A stretch of DNA of 39,226 nucleotides, from positions 1 through 39,226 of IMG/VR virus record IMGVR_UViG_3300047171_000007; one strand, 5' to 3'. The notes beneath the pieces were generated by a model, which saw nothing but the letters and a program-made list of their open reading frames with translations, had not been told where the DNA came from and made no database searches. A program made the translations under genes and the position numbers. This document shows positions 15,819-23,418 of the stretch, in pieces (the first letter of the stretch is position 1; each line of letters begins with the position of its first letter). This stretch comes from a virus.

Positions 15819-16052
15819 CTAAATCTCAGGCTTGTCCGGCTTGTTCCTACCGCCCGAGCCTGACTGGATGCCCCACACGTAGTCCGAGATGCGGTTCATC
15901 GGACCTGAGATGGGGGACGTGTCGCCCTTGATAGGACCACCGAAACGGTCGGTGTCGGCGGTGCGCGTCGAGTTCTCCTCGTTGATAGGGGTCGCCGGGG
16001 TACCGGCCCCGGACTCAGGGTCCTTCGCCCAACTTTGGTTAGGATTCGCCAT
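15819..16052 (-). CDS. Small polar disordered protein after the capsid genes
   Basis: 77 residues, rich in Gly, Pro, Asp, Asn and Ser (ESGAGTPATPINEENSTRTA), without hydrophobic core or cysteines. Probably disordered. GGAGG lies 5 nt before the ATG at 16052, and the gene overlaps the end of the previous one by 14 nt. It belongs to a run of four similar small polar genes behind the major capsid protein, which could be decoration or head-completion proteins. Function unknown. Confidence 0.55.
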   Translation of the reverse strand: MANPNQSWAKDPESGAGTPATPINEENSTRTADTDRFGGPIKGDTSPISGPMNRISDYVWGIQSGSGGRNKPDKPEI

Positions 16053-16446
16053 CTAAGCCTCCATTCGCGGGGTAGGTCTCGCCCATTGCGGAGAACGAGT
16101 CGTGGGGGTAGACCGTGGTGTGGGAGTTGCGTGCCAAGGAGTCAGCGGTGTCCCACCGATAACCGGACTGTCCGACTGCGTTCTTGCCCGAGGAATCCGG
16201 GGCCGCGAACTTCTCACCACGCGGGACTTCTCCGGCGGGGGAGGTGTCGATGGTCGGCTCGGTCGTGGAACCGCCCCAGTTGGTGTTCGCCTCGATACCA
16301 CGCAGGTTCGCGGTGGGGCCGGGGTTGGTGTAGGTCGAGGTGGGGAGGTTCACTCCGTACCCGTCCTTGCCACGCGAACCTTCGAGGTCCGCTGAGGAGA
16401 TGGGAGAGACGCCTTCAGCGCGTCGTGCTTGCGGATCTAGAGCCAC
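16039..16446 (-). CDS. Small polar disordered protein after the capsid genes
   Basis: 135 residues from a GTG start that overlaps the preceding gene by 10 nt. Composition is polar with many Gly, Thr, Asn and Pro residues (TSTYTNPGPTANLRGIEANT, SGYRWDTADSLARNSHTTVY). No domain, membrane segment or cysteine is seen. Location behind the capsid and zinc-ribbon genes suggests a virion or assembly protein. The coding call rests on tight packing and natural composition. Confidence 0.55.
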   Translation of the reverse strand: MALDPQARRAEGVSPISSADLEGSRGKDGYGVNLPTSTYTNPGPTANLRGIEANTNWGGSTTEPTIDTSPAGEVPRGEKFAAPDSSGKNAVGQSGYRWDTADSLARNSHTTVYPHDSFSAMGETYPANGGLDGES

Positions 16447-16667
16447 GGGACACTACCTTTCGGGTTGACTTCGCCGTCGATCTGACCCTCGGCGATGACG
16501 CCGTGGTCGAACTTGGCATCGTTGGCCTTGGCGAAACTCGGACGGTCGGGAATCTGCTTGGTGCTCATCCCGGCCAAGGCGTGGGGGTCAGGGCTGAGAC
16601 CGAGACCGGATTGTGCTCCCGACCACGGGACTTCGGCGGGGAGATGGGAACCTGTGGTGTCGCTCAT
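16437..16667 (-). CDS. Small hypothetical protein after the capsid genes
   Basis: The start at 16667 is preferred because GGAGG lies 6 nt upstream; an ATG two codons earlier touches the Shine-Dalgarno site and is unlikely. The 76 residues (MSDTTGSHLPAEVPWSG, then PDPHALAGMSTKQIPDRPSF and KFDHGVIAEGQIDGEVN) show no known domain. Short motifs such as the ending GSVPWL do not identify a family. Part of the small-gene run between capsid and tail. Confidence 0.55.
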   Translation of the reverse strand: MSDTTGSHLPAEVPWSGAQSGLGLSPDPHALAGMSTKQIPDRPSFAKANDAKFDHGVIAEGQIDGEVNPKGSVPWL

Positions 16668-16669
16668 TT

Positions 16670-17056
16670 TCATCCTCCTTGATGGACAATAGCCTCAACC
16701 GCGGCCACTTGCTCCGGGGTGAGGGCGGAAAGGTCTATGGCCTCGGGTTCTACCACTGGCTCGGGAGCGGGCGTCCCAGAGGATTCTGGGGCGCTCTCAG
16801 GGGCTTCTGCCGCTTCCTGCGCTGGAGTCTTCAATGGGACGGGTGGGTGGTACTCGTTCGCGTCAGCCTGCACGATGCCTGTGGATAACTCCACCACCGG
16901 GAATCCGGCGTTGGAGAGGTCCGGCGTCTGGGGCTGGGGAGTGACGACCTTCCCCGTGGCGATGCTGGTGAGAGCACCGCAGGCCAAGCACTGGAAGTTC
17001 GCGATGTCGGGCTGGAGCAGGTTGCTCCGTCCGCAGTTCGCACACTGTTCGGCCAT
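16670..17056 (-). CDS. Zinc-ribbon protein directly after the major capsid gene
   Basis: 128 residues. The first 30 form a compact four-cysteine zinc ribbon (CANCG and CLACG, 15 residues apart). A long Pro/Ala/Glu-rich linker and a short C-terminal helix (LTPEQVAAVEAIVH) follow. AAGGAG precedes the ATG. Small zinc-ribbon proteins occur next to capsid genes in other phages, but their role is not settled. Here it may be a capsid-associated or head-assembly factor. The cysteine pattern is direct evidence; the role is inference. Confidence 0.6.
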   Translation of the reverse strand: MAEQCANCGRSNLLQPDIANFQCLACGALTSIATGKVVTPQPQTPDLSNAGFPVVELSTGIVQADANEYHPPVPLKTPAQEAAEAPESAPESSGTPAPEPVVEPEAIDLSALTPEQVAAVEAIVHQGG

Positions 17057-17074
17057 AGGTACTCCTTGTTAGGG

Positions 17075-17100
17075 GCTGGGGAGGGTTGCCCCTCCCCAGC
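17075..17100 (-). terminator. Strong hairpin after the major capsid gene
   Basis: An 11-bp perfect GC stem (GCTGGGGAGGG and its complement) with a 4-nt loop begins about 11 nt after the capsid stop. No U-run follows. It may be a partial attenuator or a 3' stabilising stem that raises capsid mRNA level over the genes downstream. Confidence 0.65.
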
Positions 17101-17110
17101 GCACTGAAAA

Positions 17111-18103
17111 CTACAGGTCGATTACGGGGGTGTCCGTACCGGCGGTCGCGTTCTGACCGATGGACGATGCGGACTCCTGACGCCAGACTGACGCCTGACG
17201 GAAGAGGCCGTAGCCACCCATCCACTTCCAACCGAGGGGCTGGAAGCGACGCAGGGAGTCGGTGATCGGACCCATGACCGTGACGGGGAGCGGACCGTTG
17301 CCGTCCTTCATCGCCCACACCTTGGCGAGTGCCTGACGACCGAGGAACAACGTGGCGTACACGTCGGTGTCGGTGGTCGAGGAACCGGCGTCGGCGAACA
17401 GCGGGGCCGTCGGGGTCTCCAAGAACCGCACTCCGGCGAAGGAGCCGATCTCACCACGGAAAATCTCGTCCGGTGCCGAGTAGACGTGGGGAGCGATGAG
17501 GGCTTGGTTGCCCGACTCCTGCCAGAGGTCGAAGGCGACATCGGGGTGGATGACTCCGAGGTAGTACCCGTTGAAGCCCGGAACGTTGTTGCGCTTCAGC
17601 GCAGCGACGTTGTAGCGGACATCGAAGGCACGCATGGTGTCGTTGGGGGTGATGGACGAACGTCCACCGGGGGTGACACCCGTCGCACCGGCTGAGTACG
17701 AGACGTTGGTGCCCGCCTGCAACTGCAACTTGGCGAGCTCGTCAATCGAGCGACCAGCGTTGTAGCCGACGGTGTTGGCCTGCACCTCGTCGATGGAGAC
17801 GAAGGACTGACCGCGAACCGCAGCGGTGGTGATCGTGCCGTTACCGTACTCGTAGATGGTCAAGGTGACCTGCGAGGACGTGAGCGCGACGGGGGTGATG
17901 TCGGTCGATTCGTTCAGCGCGGTCGTGGCGAGAGCCATGTCGTTCTGAACGTTGAACACGACGCTCGAACCCGGCATCGACTGGTTGGTCGGCTTGATGT
18001 CGGCGAACTGGTCGTAGTACAACTCCGGGCGGAGCGCGTAGTACGCCAGCATGTCGTAGGCCGTCTGAACGTAGTCAACGGTCCCTGTGGTGGTATATGC
18101 CAT
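17111..18103 (-). CDS. Major capsid protein (HK97 fold, N4-gp56-like)
   Basis: 330 residues with the organisation of N4-gp56-type capsid proteins: YDMLAYYALRPELYYDQFAD near the N-terminus, PGSSVVFNVQNDMA, then a beta-rich EYGNGTITTAAVRGQSF segment. Later come YNAGRSIDELAKLQLQAGTN, GVIHPDVAFDLWQESGNQAL, RGEIGSFAGVRFLETPTAP and the C-terminal GWKWMGGYGLFRQASVWRQE. It forms the icosahedral shell. AGGAGG lies 10 nt before the ATG. The scaffold gene is directly upstream, and the promoter at 18782 would drive both at high level. Confidence 0.85.
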   Translation of the reverse strand: MAYTTTGTVDYVQTAYDMLAYYALRPELYYDQFADIKPTNQSMPGSSVVFNVQNDMALATTALNESTDITPVALTSSQVTLTIYEYGNGTITTAAVRGQSFVSIDEVQANTVGYNAGRSIDELAKLQLQAGTNVSYSAGATGVTPGGRSSITPNDTMRAFDVRYNVAALKRNNVPGFNGYYLGVIHPDVAFDLWQESGNQALIAPHVYSAPDEIFRGEIGSFAGVRFLETPTAPLFADAGSSTTDTDVYATLFLGRQALAKVWAMKDGNGPLPVTVMGPITDSLRRFQPLGWKWMGGYGLFRQASVWRQESASSIGQNATAGTDTPVIDL

Positions 18104-18128
18104 GTTCTAAGGGCCTCCTAGCCCCGGT

Positions 18129-18620
18129 TTAGTATTCGGGCAATACTCCGATGAGACCCTCGCGGCTACGAAACCCCGGCTGACCAGCGACGGAACGGAC
18201 GATGTCGAGAACTTCCTCGGGGGACTTCGCGTTCCTCATCGCCACGGCAGCGTCGATGTCGTTGGACCCGGCGGGCGCTCCGCCACCTGCGTTGAGAATC
18301 TGCCTTTGAGCCTGCAGCTCTTGGTCGCTCGGACCTTGGGACTGGGGCTGAGCACCGACGATTCCGAACTTCTCCGCGTACGCCTTGATGGCGTCTGCGT
18401 CGAGCGGGCCGTCGTAACTCTGAAAGACGAGTTCCCTGGCGGGGTGATCGGGGATGCCTGCACGTTCAATCGCCACCTGTCGTTCCATCTGCGCCTTAGC
18501 GGCGTTGGCGGCCTCTAGGTCCCGCTGAGCCTTGCGACCCTGGCGGAGAAGCGCCTGGACTTCGGGTGAGAGATTCTGGTGTTCCGCTTCCAACTGCGTG
18601 TCATCATCTTGCATTGACAT
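18129..18620 (-). CDS. Capsid scaffolding protein
   Basis: 163 residues, acidic and helical, with a long Ala/Gln/Arg coiled region (LRQGRKAQRDLEAANAAKAQ) and a Gln/Gly/Pro linker before a short C-terminal helical domain. That is the usual build of phage scaffolds, which organise the procapsid and are then released. Position immediately before the major capsid gene supports it. The ATG at 18620 is chosen because AAGGAG lies 7 nt upstream. A GTG at 18647 overlaps the stop of the small ORF before it and could give nine extra residues. Scaffolds vary too much in sequence for the motif alone to settle it. Confidence 0.7.
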   Translation of the reverse strand: MSMQDDDTQLEAEHQNLSPEVQALLRQGRKAQRDLEAANAAKAQMERQVAIERAGIPDHPARELVFQSYDGPLDADAIKAYAEKFGIVGAQPQSQGPSDQELQAQRQILNAGGGAPAGSNDIDAAVAMRNAKSPEEVLDIVRSVAGQPGFRSREGLIGVLPEY

Positions 18621-18643
18621 TTGGTTCTCCTTCAAGTACACGT

Positions 18644-18727
18644 TCACACCGGAGAGTGTGTTCGGGGCAGCCGAATTGGCCTATTCAACAAAGCGGCGAT
18701 GAATGAGTCGTGGTCCCGCTCGGACAC
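18644..18727 (-). CDS. 27-residue ORF in the leader of the scaffold gene
   Basis: A GTG at 18727 has a perfect AAGGAG site 6 nt upstream and opens 27 codons (SERDHDSFIAALLNRPIRL and a short tail). Its TGA overlaps, as GTGA, an in-frame GTG of the scaffold ORF. It lies within the transcript expected from the promoter at 18782-18810. It could be a leader peptide that tunes scaffold and capsid translation, or a small protein. Evidence is the Shine-Dalgarno site and the overlap only. Confidence 0.4.
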   Translation of the reverse strand: MSERDHDSFIAALLNRPIRLPRTHSPV

Positions 18728-18781
18728 TGGTCACTCCTTAGGTCGATCTTCGACGCCAAGGGCGATTGCTTCAGTGACATG

Positions 18782-18810
18782 AGTGTAACTACACCGATGT
18801 AGTATGTCAA
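18782..18810 (-). promoter_or_regulatory. Strong sigma70-type promoter with an embedded palindrome, upstream of scaffold and capsid
   Basis: On the minus strand TTGACA (18805-18810), a 17-nt spacer and TACACT (18782-18787) match the vegetative consensus. The spacer contains ACTACA-tcgg-TGTAGT (18788-18803), a perfect 6+4+6 inverted repeat placed where a repressor would block polymerase. The predicted start is near 18775. This allows extra expression of scaffold and capsid relative to the ejection genes upstream. Confidence 0.8.
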
Positions 18811-18815
18811 GGACC

Positions 18816-19919
18816 TTAAGATGAACCGAACCCGACGCCACTGACTCCGCTCTGTCCGGCGGCGAGTCCACCACCACCAGCCGAGGATGCCGAGCGCGTC
18901 TGAGCGGCACGCTGGACGGCTTGGAGTGATTGAGCGTTTCCTTGGGCCGCACCGAGAAGTTGATCCTGCGTGACGACCCCTGGCCCGGTGGCGGAGGTTC
19001 CAAGTTGCGCCTGCTCAAAGCCGGTCTGGGCCATCTGTGAGATGGAGGACAGCCCACCGCCCACGTTGGAGTTGAAGAAGCTGGAGGCTTGGGTGGGGTT
19101 GAGCGCGTTCTGCCCGTTGTTGGAGAGGAAGGCTTGCAACGCCATCGCCTTGCTTTGTCCAATCTCCCCGAAGCCCGACGCATTGCCCGTCGCGCCCATG
19201 ATACCGGCGTTCATCTGGTTCTGAATATCCAGCGTGTTGAGAGTCTTGTCAGGGGTGAGGAAGTAACTAAGCAACTGGCCCGGCGTAACACCGCTGACGT
19301 AGCCGTAGTTCTGCATCTCCTTGATGGCGGCCTGCCCCTGGGGGGACTTGAGCATTGAGGCGGCGCTGGCATATTCCTGTGTAAGGCGCTGGCTCATCTC
19401 ATTGGTGGACACGTCCCCGGCCCATGCCTGACCAATCATCTCGTTAGACAACGCACCCGGCACCAGGCCCGCCGTCGTGGCGTAAGCATCCAGTTGGGCG
19501 CGATACGCCATGTAACCAGCGATGCCCGCGCCGGTGTTCGGGTCGGTATTGGTGTAGCCGTTCTTGATGCGCTCGTTGTAGCCGGGCATCAGAGCATCGA
19601 AGCCCGGAGCGGTGTTGATGGTGTCGGCGATTGTGGTGGTGATGTCGGACGCACCCATACCCTGACCAGCGAGTTTGTGGACTTGCTGGTTAATCCACGG
19701 GGCGAGGGAGCCTAGGCCGACCGACGAGGCCCACGCATTGATTGATGAGTCGAGGGCGGCGTTAGAGGTGGTGGGGGTAGCCGGGGAAGAAGGAGGTGCC
19801 TGCTTGGGTGGCGCGGGGACAGGGTTACCGAGATTTGGCTTTCCACCCGGGTCACCAGCGGTAGAGGGTGCTTGTGTGACATCTGTGGACCCTTCGCGGT
19901 GGAAGAACTGGTCGCTCAT
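18816..19919 (-). CDS. Putative ejection (internal virion) protein, 367 residues
   Basis: The start is the ATG at 19919, preceded by GGAGG and sharing a base with the previous stop. A Pro/Ser-rich N-terminus (about 15-55) leads to a helical core (INAWASSVGLGSLAPWINQQ, IADTINTAPGFDALMPGYNE, AGYMAYRAQLDAYATTAGLV), and the end is Gly/Ser/Ala-rich with many Gln. No catalytic motif is seen. Composition and location in a block of large helical proteins suggest a component of the podovirus-type ejection apparatus. A family name cannot be given. Confidence 0.55.
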   Translation of the reverse strand: MSDQFFHREGSTDVTQAPSTAGDPGGKPNLGNPVPAPPKQAPPSSPATPTTSNAALDSSINAWASSVGLGSLAPWINQQVHKLAGQGMGASDITTTIADTINTAPGFDALMPGYNERIKNGYTNTDPNTGAGIAGYMAYRAQLDAYATTAGLVPGALSNEMIGQAWAGDVSTNEMSQRLTQEYASAASMLKSPQGQAAIKEMQNYGYVSGVTPGQLLSYFLTPDKTLNTLDIQNQMNAGIMGATGNASGFGEIGQSKAMALQAFLSNNGQNALNPTQASSFFNSNVGGGLSSISQMAQTGFEQAQLGTSATGPGVVTQDQLLGAAQGNAQSLQAVQRAAQTRSASSAGGGGLAAGQSGVSGVGFGSS

Positions 19920-21583
19920 CAACTACCTCCGAACCCGAACGCCTTATTCAACCCCGTCACCACGGCAGTACCCATCTGTGCGGCGGTGTTCGACTTCTGC
20001 CAGTCAGGGAGAGTCACCAACTTCTGCTGGACTTGGTCGAGGGTCAAGGCGGTTTTCTGTCCCGTCTTGGCGTCAGGGGTGGCGATGACCCAGTTCCACT
20101 TGGGATCGGTGAAGTTGATGCTTCCCGGTGAGACCCCCATCTGGTTCGAGATGAGTTGGGCGTAGGGGGCGACGTAGTCCTGAGGGGTCGTCCCCGCATT
20201 GATGGCGGCGGCGAGGCTCGGGTACAACTTGGAGGCTTGGTCCTTCATCTGGTTGGTGAACTGGGTGACCGCACCGTTGATGAGGTTGGATGACCCGAAA
20301 CTGGACCCCGACCCGGTGTAGTTCTGCAACGCCGACTGGACCTGACTCATCAAGTCCTTGTTGGAGATGAGCGAGGCATTGGGGTTGTCGGGGTTGTACA
20401 TCAGATACTGCTGGGCAACGGCTTGGAACTTGTTATACAACTGCGAGGAGATGCCGTAGAGGTCGTTGGGGTTCGTCCCACCTTGGGTGGACTGGTCGAA
20501 CTGGCTCTGTCCCGTGGGGAGAGCAGAGAAGTCCTGTTGTTTGGTGGAGAGGGAACCGTTGGCCTTGTTGCCCGTGTTGGTGATGGTGTCGATGATGGCT
20601 TGGTCCAGCCACTCGGGAGCGGTGCCGGACTGTGAACCGAGGGAGCCGGACTGCACGAAGGTGTTGGCGGCGTAGACGTGGGCGATCTGCTGGAGTTCCT
20701 GCGGGGTCAACTTCACACCGATTTGGTTGGCGTCGGCCAGCACCTTGTTCTGCGCGTCTTTCAGAGCTTGCTGGGCCTGAGCGGGGTCGGTCGATTGGAC
20801 CTGCTCCCACGCCCGCTGGTTGGCGTTGGTCTGTTTCCACCAGTCAGTATTTTGGACGGCGGTCTCAAAGAGGTTTTTCGAGGCGGCGGAGGAGGGGTCC
20901 TGGGTCATCGACGCCCAGATGAGGATGCCGTTCAACTGGGGAATCTTCTGCGCCCACCCGACCTGATAGCCGAAGTCCTGACTCATGCGCTGGTTGACCT
21001 GCGCTTGGAGGTTGGGGTCGGTCAGATACTGCGAGATGGAGTGCTCGGCGTTACCCAGTTCATTGGGGGGGATGGCGGAAAGGTCGTAGCCGTGGAAGTT
21101 CTTGGGGTCAACCCCCGCTTCAGGGGGGAGGAACGTCGTCGGAGGGATAGTGGCGGTCGATGCGGTCGATGCGGTCGAGGTGGTTGATGTTGACGTAGTG
21201 CCTCCTTGAACTGTAAGGAAATGCTGTAACCCACCGTACCCTGTGCCATCTGATTTCCCGTTGTTCCACGGAGAACCGACGATGGCTTGGGCTATCTGAG
21301 TTGGGTCGGTAGAAGTCTTAAATGCGGTGACGATGGACGGGTAACTGGACTGAAGCAGGGATGCGGTGTAGGCAATTCCTTGGGCCATATCACCTGATTT
21401 CCCAGCGGCCTGCGCTTCGGGGGTTTGGACGCCGAGGGGATTGCCCTTGTTTTGCTCGAAGGTCTGGAGACCACCACCCTGTTCATTCTCCAGCCACGTC
21501 TGAAATGCGGCTGTGGTGGTGGCGTTGACCGGCGCTCCAATACCTTTGAGAACGCCGTCAATGAATGCGGATGCGTCAGACAT
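19919..21583 (-). CDS. Putative ejection protein with lysozyme-like N-terminal domain
   Basis: 554 residues. Positions about 15-115 resemble the lysozyme-like or transglycosylase-like module common in phage virion proteins: AAFQTWLENEQGGGLQTFEQ, NPLGVQTPEAQA, IAYTASLLQSSYPSIV and IAQAIVGSPWNNG. Glu32 or Glu34 is the likely acid. After a Thr/Ser linker comes a long Gln-rich helical region (YLTDPNLQAQVNQRMSQDFG and so on). Such virion-associated enzymes open the cell wall locally for DNA entry. The ATG at 21583 shares a base with the upstream TGA. The enzyme call is moderate; the virion location is inferred from the operon. Confidence 0.6.
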   Translation of the reverse strand: MSDASAFIDGVLKGIGAPVNATTTAAFQTWLENEQGGGLQTFEQNKGNPLGVQTPEAQAAGKSGDMAQGIAYTASLLQSSYPSIVTAFKTSTDPTQIAQAIVGSPWNNGKSDGTGYGGLQHFLTVQGGTTSTSTTSTASTASTATIPPTTFLPPEAGVDPKNFHGYDLSAIPPNELGNAEHSISQYLTDPNLQAQVNQRMSQDFGYQVGWAQKIPQLNGILIWASMTQDPSSAASKNLFETAVQNTDWWKQTNANQRAWEQVQSTDPAQAQQALKDAQNKVLADANQIGVKLTPQELQQIAHVYAANTFVQSGSLGSQSGTAPEWLDQAIIDTITNTGNKANGSLSTKQQDFSALPTGQSQFDQSTQGGTNPNDLYGISSQLYNKFQAVAQQYLMYNPDNPNASLISNKDLMSQVQSALQNYTGSGSSFGSSNLINGAVTQFTNQMKDQASKLYPSLAAAINAGTTPQDYVAPYAQLISNQMGVSPGSINFTDPKWNWVIATPDAKTGQKTALTLDQVQQKLVTLPDWQKSNTAAQMGTAVVTGLNKAFGFGGS

Positions 21584-23418
21584 CACTTCACCCCGGTACT
21601 AGCGACGGAGGGTGCCACGCCAGAACTCGACGCCGTCCCCGCGACTGACGTGGGAACGGGGCCGGAGAAGGTGTCGGAGGTGGATTGGCCGTACATGAGG
21701 GGAGCGCCGGTGAGCATCTGGTTCAACTCGTTCCCCCAACTCGCGGAGTTGGCGGCGTAGTACCCCACGGGGTCAGCCTGCTTGGCGGCGGCGGAGGCTT
21801 CAGCGGCTGCGTCGGGGGTGGTGACCTTGGTCGTTATCGCGTCGTTGTTGACCTGAGACTGCAACGCCGTGATCTGGTTGTTGACCTCGGCGGCCACTTG
21901 GTCACCAAAGTTCGACAGATGCGTTCCCTCAGCCGTGCCGAAGGGGGAGCCGGACGCGATGGAGGAGATGGCCTTGGACCACGAGTTGCCGTTGGTCTCG
22001 TAGGCGTTTTGCAGAAGGGCGGAGATGGCGGCGTGCTGAACTGCCAGCGGAGCCAGACCCGGAGTGGTCATGTTTGGCTTGATGAGGCCCGGTATCAACT
22101 TCTTCGCTTCGACCCAATCCTGCGGTGAGAGGGCGAACATTCCACCGTGGGTATTGGTTGAGCCGGTGACATTCGCCGGGGCGTACGGCATGGTGTTGTG
22201 GACGAGAGGAGCGTAAGTTGGAGCGGTGTGCGTGGTGTCCCTGAAGTCTTGTTGCTGGCCTCCGTATAGGTAACCACCAGTAGCGGCGTTGACAACGTCG
22301 TACAGGGATTGCTTTATATCCTGGGTCACTCCAGGGGGATTATTCACCTGTTGAGTCCCTGTTTGTTTCGGCAAGACATCCGCCCCCACCAAGTTCCCGC
22401 CTTGGTATCGGAAAGCATCGCCCGCCGGTAGTGCACTACCGGCAGTAGGGGTACCGGGCGAGACGGGGGTGGCGGGGTTGAGCACCGATCCATTCACCGG
22501 GCCCTGCACCGTCCCCGCACCGGGGAGTTTCGTCCCGGTGACGGCGGCTTGGTAGGCGGAGATGACCGAGTCGAGACCATTGGCCCCGAGTTGGTTCAAC
22601 GCTGATTCCTGAGCGTGGGCTTGGGTTATCTGGGCCTGAGCCTCCGCACGCGGTGCGGAGCCGTAGGTGGTCTCCTGGCCTTGAATCTGGTCGATGAAGG
22701 ACTGAATTTGCTTCTGGTCCGGGGCGTAACCCAAGGCTTGGTCGAAGGCATTGGTGAGTTGCGCGGCCAGCGTGGTCGGGTTGGTCTGGGTGATGGTGAG
22801 AGGGGCGGAGAGGTTCTTGGTCGCTGCTGTTATCTGGCTGGAGATGGTGTTCTGAATCGCGTTCGTGCCCGAGGAGGACGCGACTTGGTTGGAAATCCAC
22901 GTCTTGGCGTCGGTCCCCTGTTGCTGGGCGAGGCCGATCAACCCCTTCCACGCTGAAAGAGCGGTGGAGTTGTTGAGACCATTCGCGTCAGAGGCGGCGA
23001 GTTGGCCGGTATTGACCAACTCCTGCTGGATGGTCTGCTTCTCCTGCTGGGGGAGGGACACGTACCATGCGAGGTCGTAGGCGGAGATGTTCAACTTGCC
23101 GTTGGTGACGTACAACTGCTGTTCTGTTGAGGTGGTGATGTTGAAGTCTTGGAAGAACTGGGCGGGCGACATCGAGAGTACGGACTGCTGGGTCACTGGC
23201 TCAGTGGGGGTCTGTGGGAAACTTCCACCAGTACCCGCCGTGGACGCGGGGACGGTCGTCGTGGTAGTAGGAGAATTGGGGGCGGGGAGGTTGACCGTCA
23301 TCGGTGCGGTGGTGGTCGTAGTAGGTGCGGTGGTGGCGGGAGCGGTCGTCGTGGTGGTGGGGGTGGTCCCCGTCGAACCGCTGGCTCCGAAGACTGGGGT
23401 TGAGGGTGGGTTTGCCAT
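21583..23418 (-). CDS. Putative ejection protein with Thr/Pro-rich N-terminus, 611 residues
   Basis: The start is the ATG at 23418 (TAATG overlap, GGCAGG upstream). Residues 10-75 are a low-complexity Thr/Pro/Ala tract with several runs of five Thr. They are followed by a helical region with LNISAYDLAWYVSLPQQEKQ, and by repeated Gln/Ala helices (QIQGQETTYGSAPRAEAQAQ). A second low-complexity linker sits near residue 320. No catalytic motif is evident. The structure resembles flexible internal virion proteins that must be threaded through the portal. Confidence 0.55.
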   Translation of the reverse strand: MANPPSTPVFGASGSTGTTPTTTTTAPATTAPTTTTTAPMTVNLPAPNSPTTTTTVPASTAGTGGSFPQTPTEPVTQQSVLSMSPAQFFQDFNITTSTEQQLYVTNGKLNISAYDLAWYVSLPQQEKQTIQQELVNTGQLAASDANGLNNSTALSAWKGLIGLAQQQGTDAKTWISNQVASSSGTNAIQNTISSQITAATKNLSAPLTITQTNPTTLAAQLTNAFDQALGYAPDQKQIQSFIDQIQGQETTYGSAPRAEAQAQITQAHAQESALNQLGANGLDSVISAYQAAVTGTKLPGAGTVQGPVNGSVLNPATPVSPGTPTAGSALPAGDAFRYQGGNLVGADVLPKQTGTQQVNNPPGVTQDIKQSLYDVVNAATGGYLYGGQQQDFRDTTHTAPTYAPLVHNTMPYAPANVTGSTNTHGGMFALSPQDWVEAKKLIPGLIKPNMTTPGLAPLAVQHAAISALLQNAYETNGNSWSKAISSIASGSPFGTAEGTHLSNFGDQVAAEVNNQITALQSQVNNDAITTKVTTPDAAAEASAAAKQADPVGYYAANSASWGNELNQMLTGAPLMYGQSTSDTFSGPVPTSVAGTASSSGVAPSVASTGVK

